Assembly: GCA_025331565.1 (NCBI GenBank) | Contig: JAFREQ010000043.1 | Location: 558,001 to 622,000 of the forward strand | DNA: 64,000 nucleotides | From: Holacanthus passer | Taxonomy: Eukaryota; Chordata; Actinopteri; Pomacanthidae | Direction: 5' to 3' | Shown: piece after piece, positions 1-13,300 of the stretch | Position numbering within the stretch: the stretch's first letter is position 1 | Layout of the letters: each line of letters opens with the position of its first letter | Position numbers and translations under genes: made by a program | The notes under the pieces: model-generated | Databases searched by the model: none | Seen by the model: only the letters and a program-made list of their open reading frames with translations | What the model was told of the DNA's origin: nothing

Positions 1-3000
1 GGAAAGATGTGTGATCTATAAGATTTAGGTTCACCACAGCCATGTGTGCAGTTAACCCTATCTTGCACACCTCCACACCACAACAGTGACCCGACACAGT
101 TACTAATAACATCTGGCTTTCGTCTTTTGGGGGAAAGAGTACAATTGTTCCCGGGTCAAAGGCAGTGGTCTCATGTATTTATCAACTCCAGATCTGCAGT
201 GATGCAAACATGACCCCCAGGTGTAGATACACTTTTCCGACACAATACGTTGATGCACATTGAACATTATTCAGTGTTTCTTACAGTCTGGGAACAACAT
301 GCAATGGTGACATCGTTCAGTCGGCGTTGAGTTTGAAAACAGAGTGAAGTAAAAGACATAAAAAGGAACATTGTGACTGGCCTCCATGCTGCTTTGTACT
401 GTTTCCCGTTTTCTGGCGCGTTCGTGACATCGAATGTGACACACCAGAAAACAGAAAGGTGAACTTGTTTACTGGCAATGGGAAAGGACTCAAGTGGCCT
501 ATTTTTAGTTGGTTTACTCGTAAAAAAAAAAACTGCATGTATCTGCTAATTTTGGTGTAACAATAGTCTAATTGATCTCTAGAAAGGAATTATAAATAAG
601 CTAAATGTCAAAGCTATAGTGTCTCTTTGCACAAGTTAGGTCCAAAATGTTAAGACTCTTCTCTGGTGACTTGATGGTAAGAAAATAGCAGCTTTAGGTG
701 ATAAACAGACTACAAGCCTTTAACTCCCACAGAACTGCAGAGATATTTTTAACATACCTTCATATCTCCTTGTGAACTGAGGACAGTGGAGACACAGTTT
801 TGTGTTTGCATTTGCATGAAAATGTTTTCACGTGCCTCCTGTTGGCAATCAAATGATCAAGGTTTATATTAAAAATAAATAATGTATAAAATCTTAAAGT
901 GTTGTTCACAAGTTTCATGTGAGAAACAAGAAGCCTTTTTCTGTTTGGGATTTGACGGTGCAGAAATGAATAAGCACAATATCACTGTGGGTAGCACCGG
1001 TGCCAGGGACGAGACTTGAATACAGGATCACCTGCCAAAGAATATTTGGAAGCAGATAATTGGCTTTCACAGTTAAGTATCCATTTCACATTCTTTTATC
1101 TCTGTTACAAACAGAGAACAGGTTCTTCCTCCTCTTCATTCATCGCCCAGTTTTCAGTAAAATGAGATCATCCCTCATACTGTAGTTTGGTTTTGAGCTT
1201 ATTTTTCATGGACGGTTTCATAATTTTACATGTGATAAACAAGAGAGACCAACACAAGGTCAAGTGATTTGACCTTTCCATCTCTGGAGGAATTTCATAT
1301 ATTGCTGCTACAGTATATTGGATCGGTGTTAAGTTTCCAAATCATCAGGACATTTCAGGTTCAACTGAAAATGTGATTGATGAGTTGCAGTAAGTTTGGT
1401 AGACACGTAGTCAGTCAGTCAAACTCAGAATGCCAGTAAGTCCTATAGTTGAGCTGTGGTTGCAAAGAGAAATACTTTTGTACAGCTGTGCAGTAAGTGT
1501 TTGTCTTCACCTTTCTGTCTGCTGCATCCGACTTCAACACAAATATTCTGGAAACGCTTCCCAACCTGTCAATACAGTTACTGCCTGCATTTGTGTGCCA
1601 TTTGAGTTACAGCTTAAATCCCAGCCAGACTTTGAGTCACCAAAGTATCTTAACAACTGTTTAATTGATTGTCATGAAATTAGGTGCAGACGTTCAAGGT
1701 GCACAGAGGATGAATCACCTTGGTGATTGTCTTGAAATGTCTTAACAACTATTACAACCCAGTAAAATTTGGTGCACACATTTATGTTCCACTGAGGATG
1801 AATTGTAAAAACGTTAGTGATCCCAGTGAAGTCACAATTTCGGTTTGTCTGATGCTTTGGTTTATGACCAAATGCCTGCAAAAGTAATAAAGTTCTCTAG
1901 AATAGGATGTGAACTTGGTAAATATTGTGTCTGCTAAACATTGTCATTGTACGTTAGTAGCCTCACAGAACATCTAGCTGATGGACTCATAGTCTTGCAA
2001 GTTGCAACCAAATCAGATGTCTGGGAGTGTTGCAATATAATTTGTAGAATGTGTTTTCTTCTTGTGCATGAAACATTTGTCACAAGTAAAATAAATCCAG
2101 CTGACCCACAGGGGCCACGCTGCTCTGTTCAAACAGGAAAACAGTGAAACGTGGCGATTAAGTAATTTCGGAGACGAGATTGCACATGAATGACATTAGT
2201 TTACTCAGTCACACATGGGAAAACTAAAAATAAACTAGTGGTAATTGGTGCACACATTCCTAAGATTCTTTACAGACCAAATGCTTATTCAGTCACATAA
2301 TCTCACTTTCCTTTGGCAAAGGAGCATCACGTGATCAGTCCATAAATTAGCAGCAAATGATATTTTATCTAATATTGAAAAAATGAGTCTGCACTAGAAA
2401 ATCAAAATAGCCTTCAGTCAGATAACGTGCATGTGTTTTTCTGACCACGGCTTTTGTTCACAGACCTTGAATATGACTGTGCAGGCAGCTAATGGGTTTG
2501 GGGGGCTGGTGATGTACTGTGGCTGTGGGTAGATCCCTGTAGGGGCAGAGGTGTTTAATTATGGGCTTTCACATAGCCTATGTTTAGTCTGGCTCATCCC
2601 GAGTGTCTGTTTGACAATGAAGGAAGCCTGAGAGTGCTGAGGAATGATGAGTTCACAGGCTCCTGCGGCTTCTTAGAATTAGTTCGAGGCTTTTTGATAA
2701 TAAGAGATTAGGGCCAACAGGTATGTAGGCTAAACAAAGTTAACTTTTAGTGCGGGGTGTGTGTCGAAGTGTGTATGTGTGTTACCCATTTTCACGTTTT
2801 CATTTGTAGCGCCTTGTTCAGTACAGCTATGGGAAATGTCCGGCAGTGAAAACACACAAGCTCATACTTCCACCATTATTCATCCTGTAAACAAGGTAAA
2901 AAAAAAAAGTGACAAGAGCCTTGAAAAAATGTGTAGAAACAGAACATTTTTTGACAGTGAGCTGTAAAAAAAATGATTCAGTGAGCAATGAGAGGCAAGT

Positions 3001-4211
3001 CTCCTCCTCAGCATCGACATATAAATCTCAGCAGGACAGTCCAGGAGGTGACCTCTGCATTTTGCTGCTGTTTCATGAACATGTTTCACTGGATATTTAA
3101 AGAGATTTTTCCCCCTCCCATTAATCATTCCCACGGCTGTCAGAGGTCGCTGCTCATGTAAATTGCAGCGCTTGATTTAACCAAGTTTTATCACTTGCTT
3201 GATTAGAGCGACGTTAATAAATGAAAAGCTGTGCACACTTATCATAACTCTCACTCTCAGGGTCAAGACACTGCAATCAGAGGTTTCGGCGTTAAAGCTT
3301 TGGTGGCTTAAATATTGGCTTTGATTAGTTTTGAATAGGTCTGCCCTTCATACAGTTCAAGTCCTCGCACCCCAAGTAGGAGGAGGGATGTGCCGACGCA
3401 GAGGCTTGTTACTTTGCAAGCATCTCAGTAACAGGATGCTCAGCAGTGGCATTTGCTTTGTCAGTGATGAATCATGCGTCAGGTGTAAACAACGGTGTTT
3501 AATGAAATGTTTGGGGAAGGCGCAGCCAACGTGACCGATCGATATCTGTGTCTGCGAGTCTAATTTAGCATGTGATTTATCGTGGCGAACTTCCGAGGGT
3601 CCGACCTGCTCACTAAGCCCGGGGGGTGTCAGCTGGGTGACGGGTTTGCTGACGTCATGTTTCACGGGGATCTTATAATCTCAGCTTTTCGCACAGTCAG
3701 TCACACTCTGAGAGAACGGGAGAAAAGTGGTGCTGCTTGGCTCCCCACCAGGACAGGATGTGGAGCAGAAGCTGCATCAGATAATACCTCCTGCTGAGAG
3801 TGCAGGCAGCCATTGGTCCATCTGTTCTCCCCTCTGAATCACTGTTCCCCAAATAGAAAGCTGCTGTCTCGCCACTTTATATATCTCAATTCTCCTACTC
3901 ACTTTTTGTTAGAGGTGTTAAGTTTAATGATCAAGTTTCCAGCACATGAAATAAGTTGATCTTCATTTCAAGGACGGAACGTGAAATATCTTCTACTTCA
4001 TGCTGTCAGCTGTCAGTGTAAAATCTTTGGAAGCATCAGTCAATATATCTTTGAAAGTAAGCTGTTCACCAGATGAATTTGAAACTAGTACGTCATCAGC
4101 ATCAGCAGGATTTATCAAGAAACTGTGATTGTGTCTATAGTAAAAAAAAAAAAAAACCTTTCATCTCCTTGCTCTCTTCCTATGACTTATTTTTGTATCT
4201 CTTTCTTCCAG
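1..4211 (+). other. usp43: USP43 intron (5' edge of window)
   Basis: No exon is visible here. The first recognisable USP43 exon has its acceptor at 4210-4211, so this stretch is read as the 3' part of the preceding intron. I looked for the conserved exon that should precede it, the end of the USP insertion region, and did not find it. Open frames here are short, AT-rich and unrelated to known proteins. The only structured content is an interspersed repeat copy at about 1648-2000, described separately. Confidence 0.6.
1648..2000 (+). repeat. Interspersed repeat family A, copy 1
   Basis: This is a diverged copy of a repeat seen four times in this window. Diagnostic pieces in order are: a cDNA-like phrase 'gattgtcatgaaattaggtg', then 'gaggatgaattgtaaaaac', then 'tttggtttatgaccaaatg', then 'cctgcaaaagtaat', and an end resembling 'gactcatagtcttg'. 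The same order recurs at 15361-15790 and 51743-51955 (plus strand) and 12981-13530 (minus strand). The element resembles a medium-copy repeat common in percomorph fish. No protein or terminal repeat is visible, so I leave it unclassified. Confidence 0.6.
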
Positions 4212-4374
4212 GTTACCATCATAGCCTCCCGTCATCTCCATACTCCACTGGTCCTGAGGGTCAGCGGTTACCTTCATCTGGGACGTTGTCGTCAGAGTTC
4301 CTCAACCAGGGCGTCCCCGTAAAGATCTTGCTGTTGGTGTGCAACGCGGCAGGAGCGGGCCAACATGCTGTTAG
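4212..4374 (+). CDS. usp43: USP43 exon a (first in window)
   Basis: The acceptor is ctttcttccag at 4201-4211, after a poly-A/pyrimidine-rich stretch, and the donor is AG|GTAATG. The exon starts with two bases completing a split Gly codon and ends with two bases of an Arg codon. It encodes the Ser/Pro-rich stretch beginning YHHSLPSSPYSTG and ending VPVKILLLVCNAAGAGQHAV. This is the variable insertion within the USP catalytic domain, before the 'FGPPFL' segment. Confidence 0.85.
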
Positions 4375-7300
4375 GTAATGATATCAATTGACCCTTTCAC
4401 GAAATCCTCTGCTCCTAAACAGTGATTGTCAAATCATAATTTATCAGCCAAAACCAGGCAAGGCAGACCAAGCTTTGAGATTCTCCACACGTTGAAGTGG
4501 TGTGTGTGAGGCTCTGATAAGAGTGATACTCAATCTCAAGAGTCAAGGCTGGTGGGTTTTTTTCCTTTTACAAGGACAAAAGAAGAATTGTAAAGACAAG
4601 GATCAACTGTGTGTTTATTTCTAACATAAGCTGTTACGACTATTTGCTATAGTAACCCAGCATTATGTCCAAAGCCAAGGGGCATGTCATAAACTAACTA
4701 CGGGTTATGTTCGAAAAATACCTGTTCGGGACTGGAACATCCACCCTGTGGTAGCCATGCTGCTACTATTTAAGAAGCTGAGCTGACGTTGGCAGATCTG
4801 TCCTGCTCTTTATCTCATTTTGGGACGATAAAACTCGAGCAATTGCAGTCAAACATGCATCGGGTAGTTTTTTGTCGCTCTGACCTGCACCACACATGAA
4901 CTATGTGTCTTATCGGGTGAAAATGAGGACTTCTGCTTCAAACATTCATTCTTTCAGCATTATGTCATTTATCTGATCATATGTATGTTTCTCATCTTAA
5001 AACAAGTCAACTTGAGACAAAGCTTTCAACCAACTGACGGACTTTTAGCGTAAGCATCCGATAAATTCTGCTTGCAACAGCTGTCATTTCAGCCAACAAC
5101 ATTGACTACGTCACCGAAAAAATGTGAATCCTGATTTCATTTGCTTCCATGGGAAAGCAAAGACCCATTGTTTAAACAATTGCTGCAAATTTCAGGAGGT
5201 AATTCGACCAGAGTTATCACTGTAGGCTGCACATGTGCCTTGCGATAATAGAAAACTTGACAGGTGTAGTAACAGAACCTTGAGGAGGAGATGGAGCAAA
5301 ATGTCAATATGTAGCCTTTGACTTGATTGTCAGTCCTTAAGGTTTTTATTGGTTTCGCTGCGAACAGCTTCTCAGCAGATGTGAGCTCGACGTGCAGTTG
5401 CCCAGTCCGTATATCTGCCCTCGCTCTGGTGAAGTACGTCAAGGTCATGTTAGCTCCCTGCTACAGAAAGGGCTCACATCTCACTGCGAGATGAGTTTCA
5501 GAATCAATCGACTGAGGAATCCGACATCTGGCACGACGTCGAGATCAGACATTCGTCTCCCTGACAGAGTCCAGAGAGATCAATATAGGTGAGCTCGCCA
5601 GCACGGCTGTGGGAAAGTCCAATCCCATCCACGTCTCAGTTTCTCCTTCAAACGCCTCACCGTCGTCGATCAAACCACCCACCTATCTCGCTCTCATCAG
5701 ATGACAGCTGGAGGACTCATCTGTGCCAGATAAATGACATTGGAGTCACATACTTGTTTCTCGCTCTGGTTGTGTGTGGAGCAGCATCACAGGTGCGTTT
5801 TCGGAAAATCAGCAAAGTGTGAAAACTCTCGGTTTTGCCGGTTTGTTAAAGCAACAGATAGGATTTCCGAGAGTTTTTGTGTGATGCCCAAATGTTCACT
5901 GTTTTTGCATTACTTCATAATAATTTGATTTGGTGACATTTTACTTCATCTTGATTCTGATTCTTATGTGGAGGGAAGTGGAAAACAAATATAGGTCACT
6001 GCATACTCAGAAGTGGATGTAGGATTTCATTGCATCCCATCAAGGGAAAAAAGTATAAGCTCAGACTTCTAAATGTATTCACTGCATTTTCTTTAGGATG
6101 GGGGAGTTGAAATATTCACTGTGGGAATGAGGAGCTGGGGAGTTACTAACAACGTTATATGGCTTTGAAGTCCATTTGTCACAAACCAAACCACACAACA
6201 AAGAACTGAATTGTCTCTTGCTCCACAGCAGTTTCCACCAGAGTTAACTCATTTTCTGTCTCATTTTGTCGTGTATATTGTCTCTTCCTGCGTCTCGGTC
6301 GCTGCAGCTGTCGCTCCTCAGCCACCACAGAATGTTAATAGTTACCATCCTGTATAGTTTTCCAGCCTAATTTCTTTTGCAAATCTCCATGTTTTTTTGA
6401 TGATGTCATGGGAAAATTGCATGAGTGAACATGTTATGTTTCAATGTCTTTAAGAATCTAAAAAAACAACACAAAAAGCAATGACAAAGAAAAAAATAGT
6501 TCCTTTACAGATGCAACAGCGGTTTACCCTTCGATCCCTGATCTACAGTTTTATAGCTCCCCATCGTCATTTACTGTGTATGTGCCTTCGTTTGTTTCCC
6601 TCTGCACATGCGTACTCACTCAACACTAATAAATCTCAAGCATACAATGGAAAGCTGCCCTCAATTAAATGTGCATTATCATCAATCTGTCATGTGATCT
6701 GTCTTTTCAAAGAGATGCTTGTTCCCCGTCCTCATCAGCTATTTTCACTCCTTATTCTCTCTCTGTCCTTCCATAGATGTGCTGTAATGAGAACTCATGC
6801 CGATTATGTCAATAAATGATTATTTACATTACAATAGGATGAGGAGACATGTGAGCCGGTCAGGGCTAATGTCGAGCTGCCGTTTTAATCTCTGTCTGTT
6901 CCCGTTCAAGGTTTGGACCTCCATTCCTCATGAGGGAGGACCGGTCTATTTCCTGGGACCAGCTGCAGCAGAGCATCCTCAGCAAGCTTTATTACCTGAT
7001 GATCAATGGAGCTCAGGCGCAGGTACTGGACGGCTGCTAATGATAACGTGATAATCGATCCACATAAGAAAATTCAGAGTTTTATCAAAGCACAGTGCCA
7101 GAAGCTGGTGTCACTGACTCACATACACACTCTTTAGCAGAGCAGATGCTTTAACCCATGTCCTCCAGTTAAACCCTGCCTGCCAGCTGGTGATGATTAG
7201 TTCACATCCAGTCAGTCATGAAACTCAAGGGATCTTCAAGTTGATGCAGTAGGAAACACAATCATGTGCTATAAGGACAAAAGATGATTGAATTAGTTCT

Positions 7301-10300
7301 TCTTCTTTTTTTATTCACTGTAACTACAATAGAAAACAGAGTTGGGCTGAAGTTGCAGCACAGCCCTGTGTAATAAGTCAATAGAAATTGCTCCACGACG
7401 CTTGTAAAACTTACATTTAATAGCCGTGTCGCGTGGGCGGGCTTGTTCTGAGTACCGGCTGGAGGCAGAGAGGGGGACATGGTTCCCTCCTGCCGTGCCG
7501 GCTGGCGCACCTGTTCAGAGACAGGTTTATTGGCTCGGGACAGAGCAAAGCATGCCCACACAAGGACACCGTGTAGTACAGGTGGGAGAGCTTAAAGCAC
7601 CAGCTGGAGGCAGAGAGGAATTGGTTTCCTCTCGCGGAGCCCACTGGCACGCCGTACCAGAGTCGGGTTAGCTGGTTCGGGACGCTCGTTCTCTTGTCCC
7701 CAGAGTGACACTTACATTTAAAGAGACACATATGTGGCTGTCCTCTTCTGTCATCCAGGCCATTTCCTTTTTTTTGTCTATTATTAAATGTGTAGATTGT
7801 GGACAAAGCTACTCTCTCTGTCTGGAGAACCTGGTTCAAAACCATTTCTGCGACTCTGTGGCAGAGTCATGTTTGTCCAGGAAACATTACCTTTGTCCAC
7901 TCATCTGCCAGCGCAGTAGACTTATTAGTCTGCTGCTGTGCCGGTGTCTGCTCTGCCCTCTTTAGCGTCAGTATTAAGAGTAAATATTGGGCTTTCTCAG
8001 GAGGTTAAAGCTCTTTTTCAGTGAGGGCTGTTTAACAGACTCCAGTCTCGGGATGTTAATAAGGAGTTCTTCCCTGAGTGTACACAGGATGGAAACTGAC
8101 AATGAAAAAGGATTTTGAAATAGGGGAATAACTCCACAGTTACAAGAAAGCAATTCATAGTAAGCTGAATGCTGATTAGAAGCTATTCTGTGAACTGCAG
8201 CTATGAAACAAGAGTGGAAACTAAGCATCTTTACGCTGAACTCATCACCGAGGTCATGAACAAATTCATTATTACAGCTCTGAAAATGAAAATGCAGTTA
8301 TCAGTTGTGATGCTGAATTGTCAATCATCATGCATTGTCATATAGGAGTAAAGGCTACTGTTCACTTTTAGCTGTGATCGTTTGATAAACACACAAAATG
8401 CTGCAGTTTGACAGATTCTTCCATCTTATATGTTAATAAACCTTTTTATTTATATGCTCAAACAATTACAGATTGGACCTTTTAATATTTAATTTTTAAT
8501 ATATTTTTATATACGATTTCATTCTCACAATGTAATCATAATATATTTGCATATATATTGCTGTGTGTGCTAATGAGACTTGATTGGGTCAGAGGGTGAG
8601 TTGTTGTTGATGCACGGTAACAAGAAGTACGGTGGGTTTGTTTAACTTGTCGCTGCCGGTGTGACTGATGTAAAACATGGGACATGATGATAGAAATGCA
8701 AACATCAGCGCTTGCTTAGATGCACCCCTGCTGTACGTTACTGTCAAATCAATTATTTACTTCACTCAAGCCAAAGGGTTTATTGTCTATCTCGTCCCTG
8801 CTCGCTCACTTGCGTGTACACTTTCCTGTGTTTCAGCATATGATTGTGTGCATAGCATCATGTAGCCAAACAAAATTCTAATCAGCGTCTCTCTCTTTGT
8901 GGAGCCAGCTATCACACAACTGCACTAAAGAGCCATGCAGAGCATCGGTTGTTGACCAGCTCGCTACGTATTACTCAGTGTTCTTTGAGAAGTGCCAGGA
9001 GAGAGAGGGAGGACGAGAGGAGTCAGGTGCAACGTTTTCAGTAACTCTGCTGGAGCTCTCTAGTCTCCTTTGTGCCCCATGCTGTCAGCCATTTAATTAA
9101 AACCGGGCTCGTACTGTATAATCAGTTTGTCGGAGCCTACCTCTGCCAAGAAAAGGAGCAATGCTCAGAGCAGATGTTTGCTCTAAATCTTTCATCTCGA
9201 CAGAATCTGTAGTTTTTCTTGCATCAATGAATTACACTGGCAAGTGGATTTTTTCCGCCTCCGTCTAATTTTAGCGTTCGGTGAAGATGCAATTCGAGAA
9301 CAAAAAAAAAGTCTCTCTGACAGCCATTTTTTTCCTGCTGCTGACATCGCTTGACATCTTCATTTTAACAGGGGCTGGCTTGATGCTCGCTAAAGCACAC
9401 CTAGCGATGCAATACGCCGCAGTACACTGATGGATGCACATTCATCTACAGTACTTTAATTCAGCAGTCAGACAGGCGTTCATGCACGTTCACACCTTCT
9501 CTAGTTAGACGTCTGGTGCAAACTTGGAAAAAGGACATTTTTGTGGGGAAGAAAGCGATGTTGGAGCATTTTATCACAACAAACCGAGAGTGATACACTG
9601 AATGTAAATCTTTCTATGCACGCACACAATGCTCAAACTCACAGCATAATGGGACACTGTGTTTTTTGCATGGGTTGTAATTGGAGATCTTTTGCCTTGT
9701 CGGGCACAAACAATGCCACAACAATGCCTCGCACCAGCCTCGCTGAACACAAAAAGTGATTAACCTTGGATGAAAGCAAGCCCGAGGATTTTCTCATGGG
9801 GAAACGTTAAAAACATTCCCCGGAGCGCTCACGCTCATGGGCTCCTCCGACAGGATGCCGGGATGACTTTTCACAGGTTTTCTCCTCTTCGTCTCAGCAG
9901 TCACGCTGACGGGGGGGGCGACGTCGCTCAGAGCCTGGCCAGATCTCACGTGCTCGTTTGTTCATTTTTCTTCTCACATATTAGTCATTGTTACTGCCAC
10001 ATATCCTTCTTCATCTGCCTCTCCTTGGTGGAAAATAAACATGCACATACAGATATATACGTACATGCACGACACAATATTTCAATTTCGCCTGAACCTT
10101 AAAATTGACTGTTCATTGAATCCCATCCCCATAAATTATTGCTTCATGTGTCAAGCTTTCTATTATCGATCTGTGTACAATCGTAACAATGGCAGATTTA
10201 TCCCTTGAAATTCTAGTAATGCAATGAATGACTTGAGACAGTTGATAGATTTTAAGCTTACATTAGCTTTATGAGTTGGTCGACAAAGCCATTTCCATCA

Positions 10301-13300
10301 GACTTAAAATGTTTCCAGCATTGAAAAGTTTAGAGAATCTTGTAAAAGGGTCTTAAATGTGGCTACATACATGGGATCGCACTTGAAGACTAGCACAAAA
10401 ACTACATGTCCCAGGTAAAACATAGAACTAGTAGTCCTGGTGTTATGGTTGTGGTGTTAAAATGTGAGACCAGACAGTTTTCTTTATTCTAACATAACTG
10501 TTAGACAGAGGTTTCATTTATGCTGCATTGTCCAAATTTTCGAACACTGTCTTTTCCTTTTAACATTACAAAAAACAAAGGATTTTTGGATGATGACTAA
10601 TCAATGTCTTTGTGAATGTAACACAATCATGGATATCAGGTTTGACTGAGGTTGAGTGTAAACTTCCTGAAATCCAATAGCAAGAGCAAAAGTTACCTAT
10701 AATCAATAAGTAATGTTAGGACCAAGTTGCACAAAGTGGGGAAATCCTACAGAGTGGATGTACTAGTCATGAATGTCACAAACTCATCTAGTCTGAAATG
10801 CGCCTGGCCTCAGAAGTATCGTTGACAGGCCTGTCATGGACCCGAGCTATGATTGGAAAATCGCTGAATCGCCAAATTCTATCTAATGCATACACCTGGT
10901 GGATCCTCTTGTTGAAGCACTGTGTAGAATTTGCAAATACAAGCCTTTGGAGGGTGTGGAAACGTAGTATCATATTTTAAAGTTGTTTTTGAAACAGTGT
11001 TTCAAGGGGGAAAAAACCCTATTCCTGAGAAGTCTTTGGGTGGTCTTCACATGCACACACAAGCCTTTCACTGGAACTCACTGTAAGCCCGAGCAAGTCT
11101 GTAATGAAAAGAAAACTCATTTTCAGTTTACACTTGTCATCTAGCATTACAGGTTGTTTTTTTTTACACGGCAGATTTAAAACACAGAAAAGTAGACGAG
11201 TTCCCTGGAAAAGCACCACAGGGAAGTTTGACACCTGTGGTGTCCACAAACACACAATGCTGAAACGCTGAAGAGAAGATAATATGGTCTTAGTTACACG
11301 ACTCGAGTACACAAAATGAGGGCATGATGCAAAATGTTACTTGGACATGAGAACGAACTGCTACAGCACTTATATATCTTATAAACAGCATCTTGCGTAT
11401 GTGAGGCAGCAATTCAGAAGCATTGTGCAGCTCCCCCTCAGGGTTATGCATTCCACTGGGCTCATGCGTTCAGCATATCAATATTGTTGTCTGCTCTGGA
11501 GCGCTCCTCGTCATCAGAAAGATCCTGCTGGATCGAGCTTTCCTCGCAGGACTCGGAGTGGGTGTTTGTGTTTGAGCTCAGGCGGCAGCTCGGCACTGGA
11601 TTTCACTGGAGCGAGAGGAGTTTTCATTTTTGCAAAGCGCTCCTTCGTTCCTAAAGCACCTCAGATCTAAGTGAATCTCAGAGTAATATGAGCACGCTTC
11701 AAAGGAGGACAAAAGGATATTAGTACCTTATTTGTTCTCCTTTTTCTTCTCAACTTGGGCTTTCCACTCCAGTTGAGAATCATATGAGAGAGTCGCCCGA
11801 TTATCTATGGTTTTATTAATATTATTGTTTTCTGTAACATGATGCTTTGAATGCAAACAAAACTTTACCATGTTGAGGTGCCACGTGTTGGTTCATGCTG
11901 AACGGCTGTGAGCTCAAAATGTCAGGCGCAGGTCTCGGCCTACATTTCATCATGGCCCACTTTGTTCTCCTCTGTCTTTTTGTTGCTTCAGCCTGTTCGC
12001 TGTGAAACTGTTAAATATAACCCCAGAGAGTGTGAAAATATGCCCGTGTTTGTAGAAAGTCCCTCCCAGTTCAGCAGTTTTTTCAAATAGTTTTGAACAG
12101 CTGTCCAAGAGCCAGTGGAGCCCGTGTGGACGAACAGCGCGACGATCAACACATGCCAGCGACAAGTGACTGTCAGTAAAAATGTCAACAAAGGAAATCT
12201 TGGACTTTTTTTGGAAGTTTTGAAAAAAAATGTTGGCTGTAAACACTGATTTTTAGCGTTAAATGATAATTCCTTTCTGATGGGTTTGGCCATGTGGTGT
12301 GTGCCACAAAGACAGATGAATAAATAGAAATGACTAAGGTAGGGACAATAAATGTGAGAAGAACTTCCCCCATTCATATGATACAAGTGTTTGAAATAAT
12401 TCTTTGCTGCTGTCACCTTGTTGATTAACTCTAAGATAAGGCCTGAAGTCCTATAGACCTGCCCTGTTGTATGATGGGAAGACAGAAGTTGTTGTGCCTC
12501 TTGAGACAGAGAATATTAGTGAAAAGAACCTGAACCTGGTCTGAAAAAATGTTTGAGCTGATGCACCAGTGTCTGTTCAGAACATCTTCATTTGCTGTAA
12601 AGCATTCTCTGCTTTGATCCAAAGGGACACATCAGCACTTGCAGACCATATGAAATTTAACTTTGGTAGTTAGTCTTCTTTTGCACACACATATTGGATT
12701 CATAAAACCATTTCAGTCCACATTTTTACGGCCCAGAAGTCTCTAAATTGAGCAGTCATTTTGACTGATCACAGTAAAAGTTATGAGAAATGTTGCTGCC
12801 GCCGCTGCTTCTTCTTCTTCAATATCCTGAACTATGTGTTCTCATTTTGCCATAATGAAACCATCTCATCATAGTTATGCAAAACCAGGATGGGTGAATA
12901 ACACCACAAAACTGCAAGCGTCGACATTTCTCATAACGCTGGTGAATCAGTGTGTGGTGGCAGTGCTCATTTTCGACCTTAACAAGACTTAAGAATCTGC
13001 AGCCGTGCTAGAAGCTCTGTGAAGCTGTATTTAAGCACAGAGGTGTTTTGAGCTAAATGCTAGTGTCAGCATACAAACATGCTCACAGTGACAATGCTAA
13101 CATGATGTTTAGCAGGTATAATGTTTACCATGCTCAACCATCCTAATCTAGCAAGTTTGCATGCTCAAATTTGATGCACAAAACAAAATGTACAGCTGAG
13201 ACTGACCCGAATGTTTTGCCAGAATTTGGTCATAAAAGTGCTGAGTAAACTGAAATGTTAAAATCTAATAATGGCTCTAAAGGATCACTAAAGTGATTGG

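Noticed and set aside
5392..5592. Possible extra USP43 exon ending in a GTGAGC donor
   Set aside because: The exons on either side join in phase without it, and its translation does not resemble USP43.
7417..7845. 142-codon minus-strand frame in a USP43 intron
   Set aside because: It spans the edge of the candidate insert and the flanking intron, so it cannot be one ancestral protein; it resembles nothing known.
11988..12416. 142-codon minus-strand frame overlapping two others
   Set aside because: Three overlapping frames of similar length with no domain; typical chance frames in intron.
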